A DNA stretch of 27,435 nt from GCA-2687515 sp963582805 (GTDB lineage Bacteria; Pseudomonadota; Alphaproteobacteria; Rhodospirillales; UBA2165): positions 1 to 27,435 of the forward strand of contig CAUZTZ010000012.1 in the NCBI GenBank assembly GCA_963582805.1, given 5' to 3'. Shown here one piece after another: positions 1 through 8,026 of this stretch (its first letter is position 1; each line of letters starts with the position of its first letter). The position numbers were made by a program, and so were the translations under genes. The notes beneath the pieces were generated by a model. The model was not told where the DNA came from. It made no database searches and saw only the letters and a program-made list of their open reading frames with translations.

Positions 1-87
1 TTCAATTTTATAGCAATATGCAACAAATGTAGCAATATAATTTTAAGGCGCCGTTACCCAATCCGCGTTATTTGGCCCGCTAAATCC

Positions 88-1098
88 CTAAAGCGTCGCC
101 CCCATCGCCACCGCCGTATCCACCATGCGGTTGGAGAATCCCCATTCGTTGTCGTACCAGCTTAGCACGCGCACGAACTGGCCTTCGATGACTTGGGTCT
201 CGGAAAGATCGAACACCGACGACATCGGGTTGTGGTTGAAATCCACCGAGACCAGGGGCAGATCGTTGGTGCCGAGGATGCCTTGCAAGGGGCCCTGGGC
301 GGCGGCCGCAGCGATGGCGTCGTTGATGCCTTCGGTGCTGGTCGCCCGCGAGGGCGTGAAGGTGAAATCGATCATCGAAACATTGGCCGTCGGCACGCGG
401 ATAGATGTGCCGTCCAGCTTGCCATCCAATTCGGGCAAGACAATGCCGACGGCGCGCGCCGCCCCGGTCGTTGTCGGGATCATCGATACCGATGCCGCCC
501 GCGCCCGGTGCAGATCGCTGTGCAGGGTATCAACCGTGCGCTGATCGCCGGTAAAGGAATGGATGGTGGTCATGAAACCGCGCTCGATGCCGACCGCCTG
601 GTTGAGCACATGGGCCACGGGCGCCAGGCAATTGGTGGTGCAGGACGCGTTCGAGACAACGGTGTGATCGGCAGTCAATTGATCGTTGTTGACGCCGTAG
701 ACCACGGTGAGATCAGCGCCGGCGGCGGGCGCCGAAATCAGCACCCGTTTTGCGCCGGCTTCCAAATGGGCTGCGGCGGCGTCGCGCTTGGCAAAAAAGC
801 CGGTGCATTCGAGGGCGATATCCACATCCAATTCGGCCCACGGCAGCTTGGCGGGATCGCGCTCGGCGGTGATGCGGACCGGGCCGGCGCCGGCGTCCAT
901 CTGATCGCCATTGACGCTGACGTCGTTATCCAAGCGCCCATGCACGGTATCGAATTTCAAAAGATGGGCGTTGTCTTCGGGCGTGCCCAGATCGTTGATG
1001 CAGACGACGGAAACATCATCCCGCCCCGATTCCAAAATGGCCCGGTAAACCAAGCGTCCAATACGTCCAAATCCGTTGATTGCGAGCTTCAGGGCCAT
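88..1098 (-). CDS. gap: Type I glyceraldehyde-3-phosphate dehydrogenase
   Basis: Cytosolic enzyme that oxidises and phosphorylates glyceraldehyde 3-phosphate to 1,3-bisphosphoglycerate with NAD(P). The 336-residue product has the usual family length. The N-terminal Rossmann motif INGFGRIGR is at residues 7-15, the active-site segment SCTTNC at 152-157 gives catalytic Cys153, and TTIHSFT supplies the partner His180. The C-terminal signature WYDNEWGFSNRM is also intact. An upstream in-frame ATG would add 15 residues (MCGNANWQ...), but the methionine of MALKLAING at 1098 fits the family N terminus, so that start is chosen. The gene faces away from the zapA cluster and has no tkt or pgk neighbour in the window, although those genes often flank gap in alphaproteobacteria. 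No clear terminator is seen in the AT-rich 87 bases downstream. Confidence 0.96.
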   Translation of the reverse strand: MALKLAINGFGRIGRLVYRAILESGRDDVSVVCINDLGTPEDNAHLLKFDTVHGRLDNDVSVNGDQMDAGAGPVRITAERDPAKLPWAELDVDIALECTGFFAKRDAAAAHLEAGAKRVLISAPAAGADLTVVYGVNNDQLTADHTVVSNASCTTNCLAPVAHVLNQAVGIERGFMTTIHSFTGDQRTVDTLHSDLHRARAASVSMIPTTTGAARAVGIVLPELDGKLDGTSIRVPTANVSMIDFTFTPSRATSTEGINDAIAAAAAQGPLQGILGTNDLPLVSVDFNHNPMSSVFDLSETQVIEGQFVRVLSWYDNEWGFSNRMVDTAVAMGATL

Positions 1099-1162
1099 AG
1101 GTGTTCTCCGATGTCTGGGTTGCCAATTTGCGTTGCCGCACAATCGTAACTTAAGACCCCAT

Positions 1163-1224
1163 CGTCAACCCGATCTTATCCACAGAAGGCGCGGTTGACG
1201 GGTTTGCTTTGGCAAGCGTAATCT
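1163..1224. promoter_or_regulatory. Divergent promoter region with DnaA-box-like 9-mer
   Basis: This lies between the divergent gap and DUF4164-like/zapA genes. CGTCAACC (1163-1170) and GGTTGACG (1193-1200) are perfect inverted repeats. Each contributes a TTGACG hexamer resembling a -35 element, one per strand. On the plus strand TTGACG (1195-1200) is followed after 18 bases by TAATCT (1219-1224), a passable -10. The minus-strand -10 is less clear. Between the arms sits TTATCCACA (1176-1184), a perfect match to the strongest DnaA-box consensus. A single 9-mer can occur by chance, so binding is only a possibility. Confidence 0.4.
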
Positions 1225-1252
1225 TGCCCCCGAAACAGGGAAGATATTCGCC

Positions 1253-1498
1253 GTGGCCGGTCAGAAAATACAGCCATCGATCACCGTACAACAGGCCAGG
1301 GGGCGCTTGGATGCGGCCTTGGAAAAGTTGGAACAAGCGGTCGAGGGGGCGCCGGCGGGGGGCGAAAAAATGTCCGGGCTGGCCGCCGAGTTGAGCGATG
1401 CCCGGAGCGAAATCGCCGCGCTGGAGAAAAAAAACGCCGAGGTATCGATGCGGCTCGGCTCGGCCATCGGCAAGGTCAAGGCGATCATCGGCGATTGA
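1253..1498 (+). CDS. Small coiled-coil protein, DUF4164-like
   Basis: An 81-residue hydrophilic protein that is almost entirely predicted helix. Residues 10-30 (ARGRLDAALEKLEQAVE) and 45-65 (LSDARSEIAALEKKNAEVS) carry heptad-like spacing of Leu, Ala and Ile, so a coiled coil is likely. It has no signal peptide or membrane segment. It resembles the small DUF4164-type proteins encoded just before zapA in many alphaproteobacteria, and its position 32 bases before zapA suggests a shared transcript and perhaps a role alongside ZapA in division. That role is inference. The GTG start at 1253 is supported by an AGGGAAG-type ribosome-binding site about 10 bases upstream (1237-1243). Internal ATGs in this frame would cut the first helix. 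Confidence 0.75.
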   Translation: MAGQKIQPSITVQQARGRLDAALEKLEQAVEGAPAGGEKMSGLAAELSDARSEIAALEKKNAEVSMRLGSAIGKVKAIIGD

Positions 1499-1530
1499 GC
1501 GGTCAGAGTTTTGGGGGAATGTAAGGCGCC

Positions 1531-1851
1531 ATGGCGAAAGTTTCGGTCACCATAAACAAGCGCAAATACGAGATTGCCTGCGACGATGGCCAGGAAGCGC
1601 ATCTGGTGCGCCTGTCCCAATATGTGGACCGGCGGGTGGACGAGCTGGTGGCCGCCGTCGGCCAGGTGGGCGATGCCAGATTGCTGGTGATGGCCAGTCT
1701 TCTGGTCGCCGACGAATTGTCCGAAGTCTATACGGAACTGGACGGCCTGCGCGACGATCAGCGCGGCCGCACGCCTTCGCCGGCGGCCTCCGATCTGGAC
1801 CGGCTGGCCCAGCGCATCGAAAAAATCGCCGCGCGGCTGGAAACTTCCTGA
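1531..1851 (+). CDS. zapA: Cell division protein ZapA
   Basis: ZapA binds FtsZ at midcell and promotes bundling of Z-ring filaments. The 106-residue product begins with the typical beta-strand segment MAKVSVTINKRKYEIACDDGQE, followed by HLVRLSQYVDRRVDELV, the conserved start of the long helix, and a C-terminal coiled coil (about residues 45-102) that mediates tetramer formation. The length is normal. An AAGG about 6 bases before the ATG can serve as ribosome-binding site. It follows the DUF4164-like gene by 32 bases, and 6S RNA begins about 20 bases after its stop, the usual zapA / 6S RNA / fthC arrangement of proteobacteria. Confidence 0.93.
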   Translation: MAKVSVTINKRKYEIACDDGQEAHLVRLSQYVDRRVDELVAAVGQVGDARLLVMASLLVADELSEVYTELDGLRDDQRGRTPSPAASDLDRLAQRIEKIAARLETS

Positions 1852-1860
1852 ATTTAAGCC

Positions 1861-1866
1861 TATATA
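1861..1866 (+). promoter_or_regulatory. Probable -10 element of the 6S RNA promoter
   Basis: TATATA at 1861-1866 lies 5 to 7 bases before the predicted 5' end of 6S RNA, the expected distance for a sigma-70 -10 box. The -35 candidate 17 bases upstream (TGGAAA, 1838-1843) is weak. The transcript may also arise by processing of a zapA read-through RNA. Confidence 0.45.
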
Positions 1867-1870
1867 ACTA

Positions 1871-2036
1871 TTGGGTCGGCGCTGCGAAGTGCGCAACGCG
1901 TGAAATATCCCCGGGGCCAACGTATCAAAATAGGGAGCTGTCCCTGTCGGGCTCTTGGGCTCGATATATGGCGCCCACCTAGTCTCTAGGGCCTAGGAGG
2001 AATTGACGCAAACGGCTTATGTGGAGCCGGCCCACC
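1871..2036 (+). ncRNA. ssrS: 6S RNA
   Basis: 6S RNA mimics an open promoter and sequesters sigma-70 RNA polymerase holoenzyme in stationary phase. The support is threefold. It sits exactly between zapA and the 5-FTHF cyclo-ligase gene, the conserved locus. The termini pair: TGGGTCGGC (1872-1880) with GCCGGCCCA (2026-2034), nine pairs including one G-U. The interior contains the alphaproteobacterial-type segments GGGAGCTGTCCCTG (about 1935-1948) and ATGGCGCCCACCTAG (about 1968-1982) expected around the central bubble. The length, about 165 nt, is normal for the class. Exact ends are estimated from the closing stem. A covariance-model search with the Rfam 6S family would confirm it. Confidence 0.85.
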
Positions 2037-2062
2037 TTCCCAATTTGATCTGCACATATTCC

Positions 2063-2638
2063 ATGACCACGCCCAAATCCGACAAAGCCGCCGCCCGCCT
2101 TGCCGCATTAAAAACCCGGGACGCGGTCGCCGGGCCGGGTGCCGGGACCAGGATCGCCGCGCATTTCATGGATGCCTTTCAGCCCGGCCCCGATATTGCC
2201 GTCTCCGCCTTTTGGCCGATGCAGGGGGAGATCGATTTGCGGGATTTGTTAGCGGTCCTTCACGAAGCCGGCTGCCGAAGTTTGTTGCCGGTGGTGGCGG
2301 GGCGCGGCGCGCCACTGGAATTTCGCCAATGGTCGCCGGGCATGGCGCTGATCAAAAGCGCCTTCGGCGTGATGGAGCCGGGCTCTGATGCGGCTCTTGC
2401 GCGCCCGGACATTCTGATTGTGCCGTTGCTCAGCTTCGATGATTTGGGCACCCGGCTGGGCTATGGCGGCGGTTTTTATGACCGCACCCTGGCAGCCTTA
2501 CGCGCCGATGGCCTGGGCCCCATTACCGCCGCCGGCGCCGCCTTTGCCGGGCAGCGGGTTGACAGCTGCCCGCGCGGGCCCTTTGATCAGCGCCTCGATT
2601 GGATCGTGACCGAAGACGGCGCGCGGCGCTTCGATTGA
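2063..2638 (+). CDS. fthC: 5-formyltetrahydrofolate cyclo-ligase
   Basis: Cytosolic ATP-dependent enzyme that converts 5-formyl-THF to 5,10-methenyl-THF, recycling a folate storage and inhibitory form. The 191-residue product has the family hallmark LGYGGGFYDRTLAAL in its C-terminal half, the sequence FWPMQGEIDLRDLL that matches the substrate-binding region, and LIVPLLSFDDLGTRLGYG leading into the signature. The reading frame is open upstream to a TTG at 2003, but that would lie inside 6S RNA. The ATG at 2063 (MTTPKSDKAAARL) gives a normal N terminus and is preferred, although no strong ribosome-binding site precedes it. Linkage to 6S RNA is conserved across proteobacteria. The metallophosphoesterase gene follows after 16 bases. 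The older name ygfA is also used. Confidence 0.93.
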   Translation: MTTPKSDKAAARLAALKTRDAVAGPGAGTRIAAHFMDAFQPGPDIAVSAFWPMQGEIDLRDLLAVLHEAGCRSLLPVVAGRGAPLEFRQWSPGMALIKSAFGVMEPGSDAALARPDILIVPLLSFDDLGTRLGYGGGFYDRTLAALRADGLGPITAAGAAFAGQRVDSCPRGPFDQRLDWIVTEDGARRFD

Positions 2639-2654
2639 TGACACAGGACATTCA

Positions 2655-3470
2655 ATGAAACTTCTCTATTTCGGTGACGTGATCGGCCGGCCCGGGCGCA
2701 CCCGGCTTTTGGACGCGCTGCCCGGAATTCGTGCCGATCTGGACCCCGATTTCATCATGGTCAATGGCGAAAACTCCGCCCACGGTTTCGGCATTACCGA
2801 GAAAATCTGCAACCAGTATTTCGAAGCCGGCATCGATGTGATCACCACCGGCAACCATGTCTGGGACCAGCGCGAGATCATGAACTATATCGACGCTGAG
2901 CCGCGCCTGCTGCGCCCGCTCAATTACCCCAAGGGCACGCCGGGCAAAGGCGCCGGCCTGTTTGAAGCCAGGAGCGGGGCGCGCGTCTTCGTGGCGCAAA
3001 TTTTGGGCCGCTTGTTCATGGACGCCCTGGACGATCCCTTCGCCCGCATCGAAGAAGAACTCGCCGGCACGGCGTTGGGGACAGGCGCCGACGCCATCGT
3101 CGTCGATATCCACGCCGAGGCGACGTCGGAAAAAATGGCGGTCGGCCACGTTCTCGACGGGCGCGTCTCGATGGTCGTCGGCACCCATACCCATACGCCG
3201 ACGGCGGACGCGCAAATCCTGCCCGGCGGCACCGCCTACCAGTCCGATGTCGGCATGTGCGGCGATTATGACTCGGTCATCGGTATGAAAAAGGACGTGG
3301 CGGTCAACCGCTTCACCAAGAAACTGCCATCGGACCGGCTGGAACCGGCGGAAGGGGAAGCCACCCTTTGCGCCGCGTTTCTGGAAACCGACGCGGCCAC
3401 CGGACTTGCCAAGCGTATCGAGCCTTTGCGCATGGGCCCGCGCCTGATCGAAACGCGGCCTTCGAAGTGA
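2655..3470 (+). CDS. YmdB-family metallophosphoesterase (TIGR00282 type)
   Basis: A calcineurin-like phosphoesterase related to Bacillus YmdB, which hydrolyses 2',3'-cyclic nucleotides. The substrate here is untested. The 271-residue protein keeps all the expected dinuclear-metal ligands: Asp8 (GDVIGRPGR), Glu39 and Asn40 (NGENSAHG), Asn67 and His68 (TGNHVWDQ), His153 (DIHAEATSEK), and His178 and His180 (GTHTHTPTADA). There is no signal peptide, so it acts in the cytoplasm. The ATG has an AGGA ribosome-binding site 6 to 9 bases upstream. The stop overlaps the GTG start of the following MFS gene (GTGA), so the two are probably translationally coupled. Confidence 0.92.
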   Translation: MKLLYFGDVIGRPGRTRLLDALPGIRADLDPDFIMVNGENSAHGFGITEKICNQYFEAGIDVITTGNHVWDQREIMNYIDAEPRLLRPLNYPKGTPGKGAGLFEARSGARVFVAQILGRLFMDALDDPFARIEEELAGTALGTGADAIVVDIHAEATSEKMAVGHVLDGRVSMVVGTHTHTPTADAQILPGGTAYQSDVGMCGDYDSVIGMKKDVAVNRFTKKLPSDRLEPAEGEATLCAAFLETDAATGLAKRIEPLRMGPRLIETRPSK

Positions 3471-4810
3471 GCGAAACGTCCGCCGATAATCCCGGCGAGG
3501 CGCCCGCCGATGGCCCTGAACAAGTGGGCGGCACCACCGGCTTCGCCGCCTTCCGGCACCGGGATTTCACCTTCGCTTTCACGGCGCGCATCTTCAACAA
3601 CATGGCGACGCGCATGTTGCAGGTCACCATCGGCTGGGAGGTGTGGCGCATCACGCAAAGCGAATTGATGCTCGGCTATGTGGGCCTCGCCATGTTCCTG
3701 CCCAACATGCTGTTTTTCCTGGTGTCCGGGGAGGCCGCCGACCGCTTTCCAAGGCGCCGCATTCTGGCCATCGCCTATGGCTTCCAGGCGGTAGTCGCCG
3801 TCGCCATATTGCTGGCCTTCTCCGGCGATGATCCGGCCATGGGGCTGGTCTTGTTTCTGTTGTTCCTGATGGGCACCGGGCGCTCGTTTGCACAGCCCGC
3901 CACCCTGGCGCTGATCCCCAATCTGGTGCCCAAGGCAGTCTTTCCCAACGCCGTCGCCTGGGCCAATTCGGGCCAGCATGTTTCGACCATTATTGGCCCG
4001 GTGCTGGGCGGCTTCCTGATCGAATACGGCACCGAGGCCGGCTTTGGCGCCAGCTTCGCCTTTGCCACGGTCACCGTTGTTATCGGCCTCGCGGCGCTGG
4101 CCATATCGCTGATCCGCTCCGCCCAGCAGACTCTGAACCGGGCGCCGGTAACCTTGGAGACCATCTTCGCCGGCGCCAAGTTCATCTGGAACCGGCAGAT
4201 CATCCTCGGCGCCATCACGCTGGATTTGTTTGCCGTATTGCTGGGCGGCGCGACGGCCTTGTTTCCGGTGTTCGCCACCGACATCTTGCATCTGGGCGCC
4301 AGCGGCCTTGGGCTGCTGCATTCGGCCGTTGCCGTTGGCGCCGTCGGCTGCGCCTTGGTGCTGACCCAAATGCCGGTGAAGCGCGGCGCCGGCAAAAAGT
4401 TCTTCGCCGCCGTGGCGCTCTACGGCATCGGCATTATTGTCTTTGGGCTATCGGAAATCGTCTGGATATCGCTGGCGGCGCTGACCTTGGCGGGGGCGTC
4501 GGACATGGTCTCGGTATTCATCCGCCACAACATGATCCAGTTCGCGACGCCCGATGATATGCGCGGCCGCGTGATGGCGGTGCACGGCGTCTTCACCGGC
4601 GGCTCGGGCCAATTGGGCGAGTTCGAAAGCGGCACCGTCGCCGAATTCATCGGCCCGGTGGGCTCGGTGGTTGTCGGCGGCATCGGCACCATCTTGGTGG
4701 CCTTGATTTTCGCCAAGTATTTTCCGAACCTGCGCCGGGTGGACGCGCTCGAAGCGGATCATGTGATGCAAGCCTCGGAGAAGGCGGCGGCGGAAGCGGG
4801 GGCGGCATAG
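3467..4810 (+). CDS. MFS transporter, EntS-like (MFS_3)
   Basis: A 447-residue inner-membrane protein with about twelve hydrophobic segments beginning near residue 35. The first cytoplasmic loop contains GEAADRFPRRRIL, a good match to major-facilitator motif A (GxxxDRxGRR). The overall pattern resembles the EntS/enterobactin-exporter branch of MFS. The transported compound cannot be told from sequence. The frame is open to 3368, but that extension is the +1 frame of the phosphoesterase gene. The GTG at 3467, overlapping the upstream TGA, gives a hydrophilic N-terminal tail followed by FRHRDFTFAFTARIFNNMATRM, where the first helix starts. The 244 bases before yebC show no gene. Confidence 0.88.
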   Translation: MSETSADNPGEAPADGPEQVGGTTGFAAFRHRDFTFAFTARIFNNMATRMLQVTIGWEVWRITQSELMLGYVGLAMFLPNMLFFLVSGEAADRFPRRRILAIAYGFQAVVAVAILLAFSGDDPAMGLVLFLLFLMGTGRSFAQPATLALIPNLVPKAVFPNAVAWANSGQHVSTIIGPVLGGFLIEYGTEAGFGASFAFATVTVVIGLAALAISLIRSAQQTLNRAPVTLETIFAGAKFIWNRQIILGAITLDLFAVLLGGATALFPVFATDILHLGASGLGLLHSAVAVGAVGCALVLTQMPVKRGAGKKFFAAVALYGIGIIVFGLSEIVWISLAALTLAGASDMVSVFIRHNMIQFATPDDMRGRVMAVHGVFTGGSGQLGEFESGTVAEFIGPVGSVVVGGIGTILVALIFAKYFPNLRRVDALEADHVMQASEKAAAEAGAA

Positions 4811-5054
4811 ACCGGCACCGAAACGCCCAAGTCCGTCTCGACGCCCGCGTGGCCGACCCGGCCATCCCCATGTGGGCTGGGCCGTCTTGGCCTCATTATC
4901 GCCACATTGCGGCGTTACCTAATGCCCGCCCGCGAGGCTTGTCTGGCGCGCTGGCGGGGGTGTGTTTACTGGGGGAATCATGGTAGGGATCGGGCGAATC
5001 TAAATCGGCGCTTTAACGCGCATTTCTTCCCACCATTCAGAGCGATCAGGAACC

Positions 5055-5804
5055 ATGGCAGGCCATTCTCAATTCAAAAATATCATGTACCGCAAGGGCG
5101 CCCAGGACGCCAAGCGCGCCAAACAATTCGCCAAGCTGATCCGCGAAGTGACCGTGGCCGCCAAATCGGGGCTGCCCGAGCCGGACCAGAACCCGCGTCT
5201 GCGCACCGCCATTACGGCGGCGCGCGCCGCCAATATGCCGAAAGACAATATCGACCGGGCGATCAAGCGCGTCGCCGGCGGCGATGACGGCGAAAACTTC
5301 GAAGAGGTGCGCTACGAAGGCTATGGCCCCGGCGGCGTTGCGGTGATCGTCGAAGCGCTCACCGACAACCGCAACCGCACCGCGTCGGAAGTGCGCTCCG
5401 CGTTCGTCAAACATGGCGGCAATCTCGCCGAGACCGGCGCCGTCTCGTTCATGTTCGAACATGTGGGCATGATCAATTACGGCGCCGATGCGGGCGATGC
5501 CGACGCCGTGTTCGAGGCCGCCCTGGAAGCCGGCGCCGACGATGTGGAATCGGGCGAGGCCGGTCATGACATTTTTTGCGCGCCCGATGATTTCGCCGCC
5601 GTCCGGGATTCCCTGGAGGCCGCGCTCGGTGTGCCGGCGCAAGCGCGCCTCGATTGGCGCCCCCAGAACACCGTCGAAGTGGATGAGCGTCAGGCCGAAA
5701 CCCTGATGAAGATGCTCGATACCTTGGAAGACAGCGACGATGTGCAACGGGTCGCCGCCAACTTCGATATTTCCGACGAGATCATGGCGCGGCTCAGCGC
5801 TTAA
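5055..5804 (+). CDS. yebC: YebC/PmpR family transcriptional/translation regulator
   Basis: A 249-residue member of the YebC family, annotated as transcriptional regulators; some members have been linked to translation of proline-rich stretches. The N terminus MAGHSQFKNIMYRKGAQDAKRAKQF is the canonical family start. The segments NPRLRTAITAARAANMPKDNI and YEGYGPGGVAVIVEALTDNRNRT are also diagnostic. An AGGAAC ribosome-binding site precedes the ATG. It lies 19 bases before ruvC, the classic yebC-ruvCAB arrangement. The neighbouring tol operon encodes strongly proline-rich proteins (TolA, CpoB), which fits a translation role but proves nothing. Confidence 0.96.
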   Translation: MAGHSQFKNIMYRKGAQDAKRAKQFAKLIREVTVAAKSGLPEPDQNPRLRTAITAARAANMPKDNIDRAIKRVAGGDDGENFEEVRYEGYGPGGVAVIVEALTDNRNRTASEVRSAFVKHGGNLAETGAVSFMFEHVGMINYGADAGDADAVFEAALEAGADDVESGEAGHDIFCAPDDFAAVRDSLEAALGVPAQARLDWRPQNTVEVDERQAETLMKMLDTLEDSDDVQRVAANFDISDEIMARLSA

Positions 5805-5823
5805 TGGGGGCAAGTTTTAGCGT

Positions 5824-6333
5824 ATGATCAGACTGATCGGCATAGACCCGGGGCTCCGCAACACCGGCTGGGGCATCATCGATTGCGATGGCAATCACCT
5901 CGCCTATGTGGCCGACGGCGCCGTCCATTCCAAATCCAAAGACCCATTGGCAACAAGGCTCAGTCAGCTTTATGACGGGCTGGCCGACGTGATTGCGCGT
6001 TATGCCCCGGCCGAGGCCGCCATTGAAGAAACCTTCGTCAACGTCAACGCGGTCTCTACCTTGAAACTGGGCCAAGCGCGCGGCATTGCCCTGTTGGCGC
6101 CGGCGCGGGCCGGGCTGGTGGTCGCCGAATATCCGCCCAACGTGGTCAAGAAATCGGTGGTCGGCGCCGGCCATGCGGCCAAGCAACAGGTGCAGATGAT
6201 GGTAGCCACTATTTTATCGGGCTGCCTGGCATCGTCTGCCGACGCCGCCGATGCGCTGGCCATCGCCATCTGCCACGCCCATCACCGGACGGCGCCGGCC
6301 TTGAAGCTGGCTGCCGGAGAAGCCACCCTATGA
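5824..6333 (+). CDS. ruvC: Crossover junction endodeoxyribonuclease RuvC
   Basis: Dimeric nuclease that cuts Holliday junctions symmetrically, working with RuvAB. The 169-residue product has the four acidic catalytic residues in their usual places: Asp8 (GIDPGLRNTGWG), Glu68 (AAIEETFVN), and Asp140 and Asp143 (SSADAADALAIAICH). The length matches the family. Its final four bases overlap the start of ruvA (ATGA), consistent with translational coupling. The region before the ATG has only a distant G-rich tract as ribosome-binding site. Confidence 0.97.
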   Translation: MIRLIGIDPGLRNTGWGIIDCDGNHLAYVADGAVHSKSKDPLATRLSQLYDGLADVIARYAPAEAAIEETFVNVNAVSTLKLGQARGIALLAPARAGLVVAEYPPNVVKKSVVGAGHAAKQQVQMMVATILSGCLASSADAADALAIAICHAHHRTAPALKLAAGEATL

Positions 6334-6956
6334 TCGCCAAGCTGACAGGCGCCCTCGACACCTCCGGCGAGGGGTGGGCGGTGATCGATGTGAACGGCGT
6401 CGGCTATCTGATTTTCTGCTCGAACCGTACCTTGGGCGTGCTGGCCGGTGTCACCGGCACTGTCTCGGTGTTCGTCGAAACCCATGTGCGCGAGGACCAT
6501 ATCCATCTCTACGGCTTTGCCGACGAGGGCGAGCGCGAGGGCTTTAAACTGCTGACCACCGTGCAGGGGGTCGGCGCCAAGGTTGCCCTCGGCATCCTGT
6601 CGGCGCTGACCACGGATGCATTGGCACAGGCAGTGGCGGCCGGCGACAAGGCGGCGGTTGCCCAGGCGCAAGGGGTGGGCCCGAAACTGGCGACCCGCAT
6701 CGTGACCGAATTGAAGGACAAGGTGGGCGGCATTGCGCTGGGCGCGGCGGCTTTGCAGGCAGCGGCGCCGGCCGGCGAGGGCGAAAATGGCGCCGCCGCC
6801 GATGCGGTATCGGCGCTGGTCAATCTGGGCTATGGGCGCACCGAGGCCTTTGGCGCGGTGGCCCGTTCGGTGCAGCGATTGGGCGCCGACGCGGCGCTGG
6901 ACGCACTGATCCGGGATGGACTTGGCGAGCTTGGCTCCGCCGAGACCCATGCGTGA
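6330..6956 (+). CDS. ruvA: Holliday junction branch migration protein RuvA
   Basis: RuvA forms tetramers that hold the four-way junction and load RuvB. The 208-residue protein has the N-terminal OB-fold (MIAKLTGALDTSGEGWAVIDVNGVGYLIF), the acidic-pin region around ETHVREDHIHLYGFADEGER, the two helix-hairpin-helix motifs (LLTTVQGVGAKVALGIL and AQAQGVGPKLATRIVTELKDKV), a flexible Ala-rich linker (about 134-155), and domain III (AVSALVNLGYGRTEAFGAVARSV), which contacts RuvB. It overlaps ruvC by four bases and is followed at once by ruvB. Confidence 0.97.
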   Translation: MIAKLTGALDTSGEGWAVIDVNGVGYLIFCSNRTLGVLAGVTGTVSVFVETHVREDHIHLYGFADEGEREGFKLLTTVQGVGAKVALGILSALTTDALAQAVAAGDKAAVAQAQGVGPKLATRIVTELKDKVGGIALGAAALQAAAPAGEGENGAAADAVSALVNLGYGRTEAFGAVARSVQRLGADAALDALIRDGLGELGSAETHA

Positions 6957-6960
6957 CGGC

Positions 6961-8025
6961 ATGGCCATGGATTCCGAACGCGAAATAGACCCCCGCGAGG
7001 CCGCCGCCGATCAGCCCGATACGCAACTGCGCCCGCAGCGCCTGGACGAATTCATCGGCCAGCCGCGCATCCGCGAGAATTTGAGCATGGCGGTGGAGGC
7101 GGCGCGGCTGCGCGCAGAGGTGATGGATCACACGCTGCTCTATGGCCCGCCCGGCCTCGGTAAGACGACGCTGGCGCGCATCGCGGCGGCGGAGCTTGGC
7201 GTCGGCTTTCGCGCTACCTCAGGGCCGGTGATCGCCAAGTCCGGCGATCTGGCGGCGATCTTGACCAACCTGCAACCCCGCGACGTTTTGTTCATCGACG
7301 AGATTCACCGCCTGCAGCCGGTGGTCGAGGAGATTTTGTACCCGGCCATGGAAGACGGCGAGCTGGATTTGATCATCGGCGAGGGCCCGGCGGCCAGGAG
7401 CGTGCGCATTGATCTGCCGCCGTTCACGCTGATTGGCGCCACCACGCGCTCGGGGCTCCTGACCACGCCGCTACGCGACCGGTTCGGTATTCTGTTGCAT
7501 ATGACGTTCTACGATGCGGACGAGCTGACCACTATCGTCAAGCGCAGCGCCGCCATTCTGGAGCTACCGGTCAGCGACGAAGGCGCGTTGGAAATTGCCA
7601 GGCGATCCCGGGGCACGCCGCGCGTGGCCGGGCGCCTGCTGCGCCGGGTGCGGGATTTCGCCCAGGTCAATGGCGAGACGACCGTCGACAAAAAAGTCGC
7701 CGATGCGGCCCTCGGCAAGCTGCAAGTGGATGGCCTCGGGCTGGACGAATTGGACCGGCGCTTCTTAAGGCTGATTGCCGAAAACTATGGCGGCGGGCCG
7801 GTCGGCGCGGAAACCTTGTCGGCGGCCCTGTCCGAAGAGCGCGACACCATCGAAGAGGTGATCGAGCCTTATTTGATCCGCGAAGGATTGCTGATGCGCA
7901 CGCCGCGCGGCCGGGTGCTGGCCGCGGGCGCCTACCGGCATCTGGGTCTGGCGGCGCCGGCCAACCAGAGCCAGTTGGAACTGCTCGCTGCCCAGGACGA
8001 TGACGAAGACGATGACGATGAATAA
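6961..8025 (+). CDS. ruvB: Holliday junction branch migration ATPase RuvB
   Basis: AAA+ hexameric motor that drives branch migration with RuvA. With the start at 6961 the product is 354 residues. Walker A GPPGLGKTT is at about 62-70, Walker B FIDEIHR at about 111-117, sensor 1 is in LIGATTRSG with the arginine-finger region following, and a winged-helix C-terminal domain ends at about 330. The last twelve residues are almost all acidic (QDDDEDDDDE). Several starts are possible: 6916 (overlapping ruvA), 6949, 6961 and 6967. None has a strong ribosome-binding site. 6961 is chosen because it avoids the ruvA overlap and gives a typical short acidic N terminus before LRPQRLDEFIGQ. Confidence 0.95.
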   Translation: MAMDSEREIDPREAAADQPDTQLRPQRLDEFIGQPRIRENLSMAVEAARLRAEVMDHTLLYGPPGLGKTTLARIAAAELGVGFRATSGPVIAKSGDLAAILTNLQPRDVLFIDEIHRLQPVVEEILYPAMEDGELDLIIGEGPAARSVRIDLPPFTLIGATTRSGLLTTPLRDRFGILLHMTFYDADELTTIVKRSAAILELPVSDEGALEIARRSRGTPRVAGRLLRRVRDFAQVNGETTVDKKVADAALGKLQVDGLGLDELDRRFLRLIAENYGGGPVGAETLSAALSEERDTIEEVIEPYLIREGLLMRTPRGRVLAAGAYRHLGLAAPANQSQLELLAAQDDDEDDDDE

Positions 8026-8026
8026 T

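Noticed and set aside
11..38. Two copies of TAGCAATAT (11-19 and 30-38) near the left edge
   Set aside because: Short AT-rich repeat with no supporting feature; too little sequence to judge.
193..1149. Plus-strand open frame (318 codons) across gap
   Set aside because: The opposite strand encodes an intact GAPDH with catalytic Cys and His; the plus-strand translation has no recognisable domain.
4811..5054. 244-base gap between the MFS gene and yebC searched for a small gene or RNA
   Set aside because: A 126-codon frame beginning at 4907 runs into yebC out of frame and has an Arg-rich shadow-like composition. No convincing RNA or promoter was seen.
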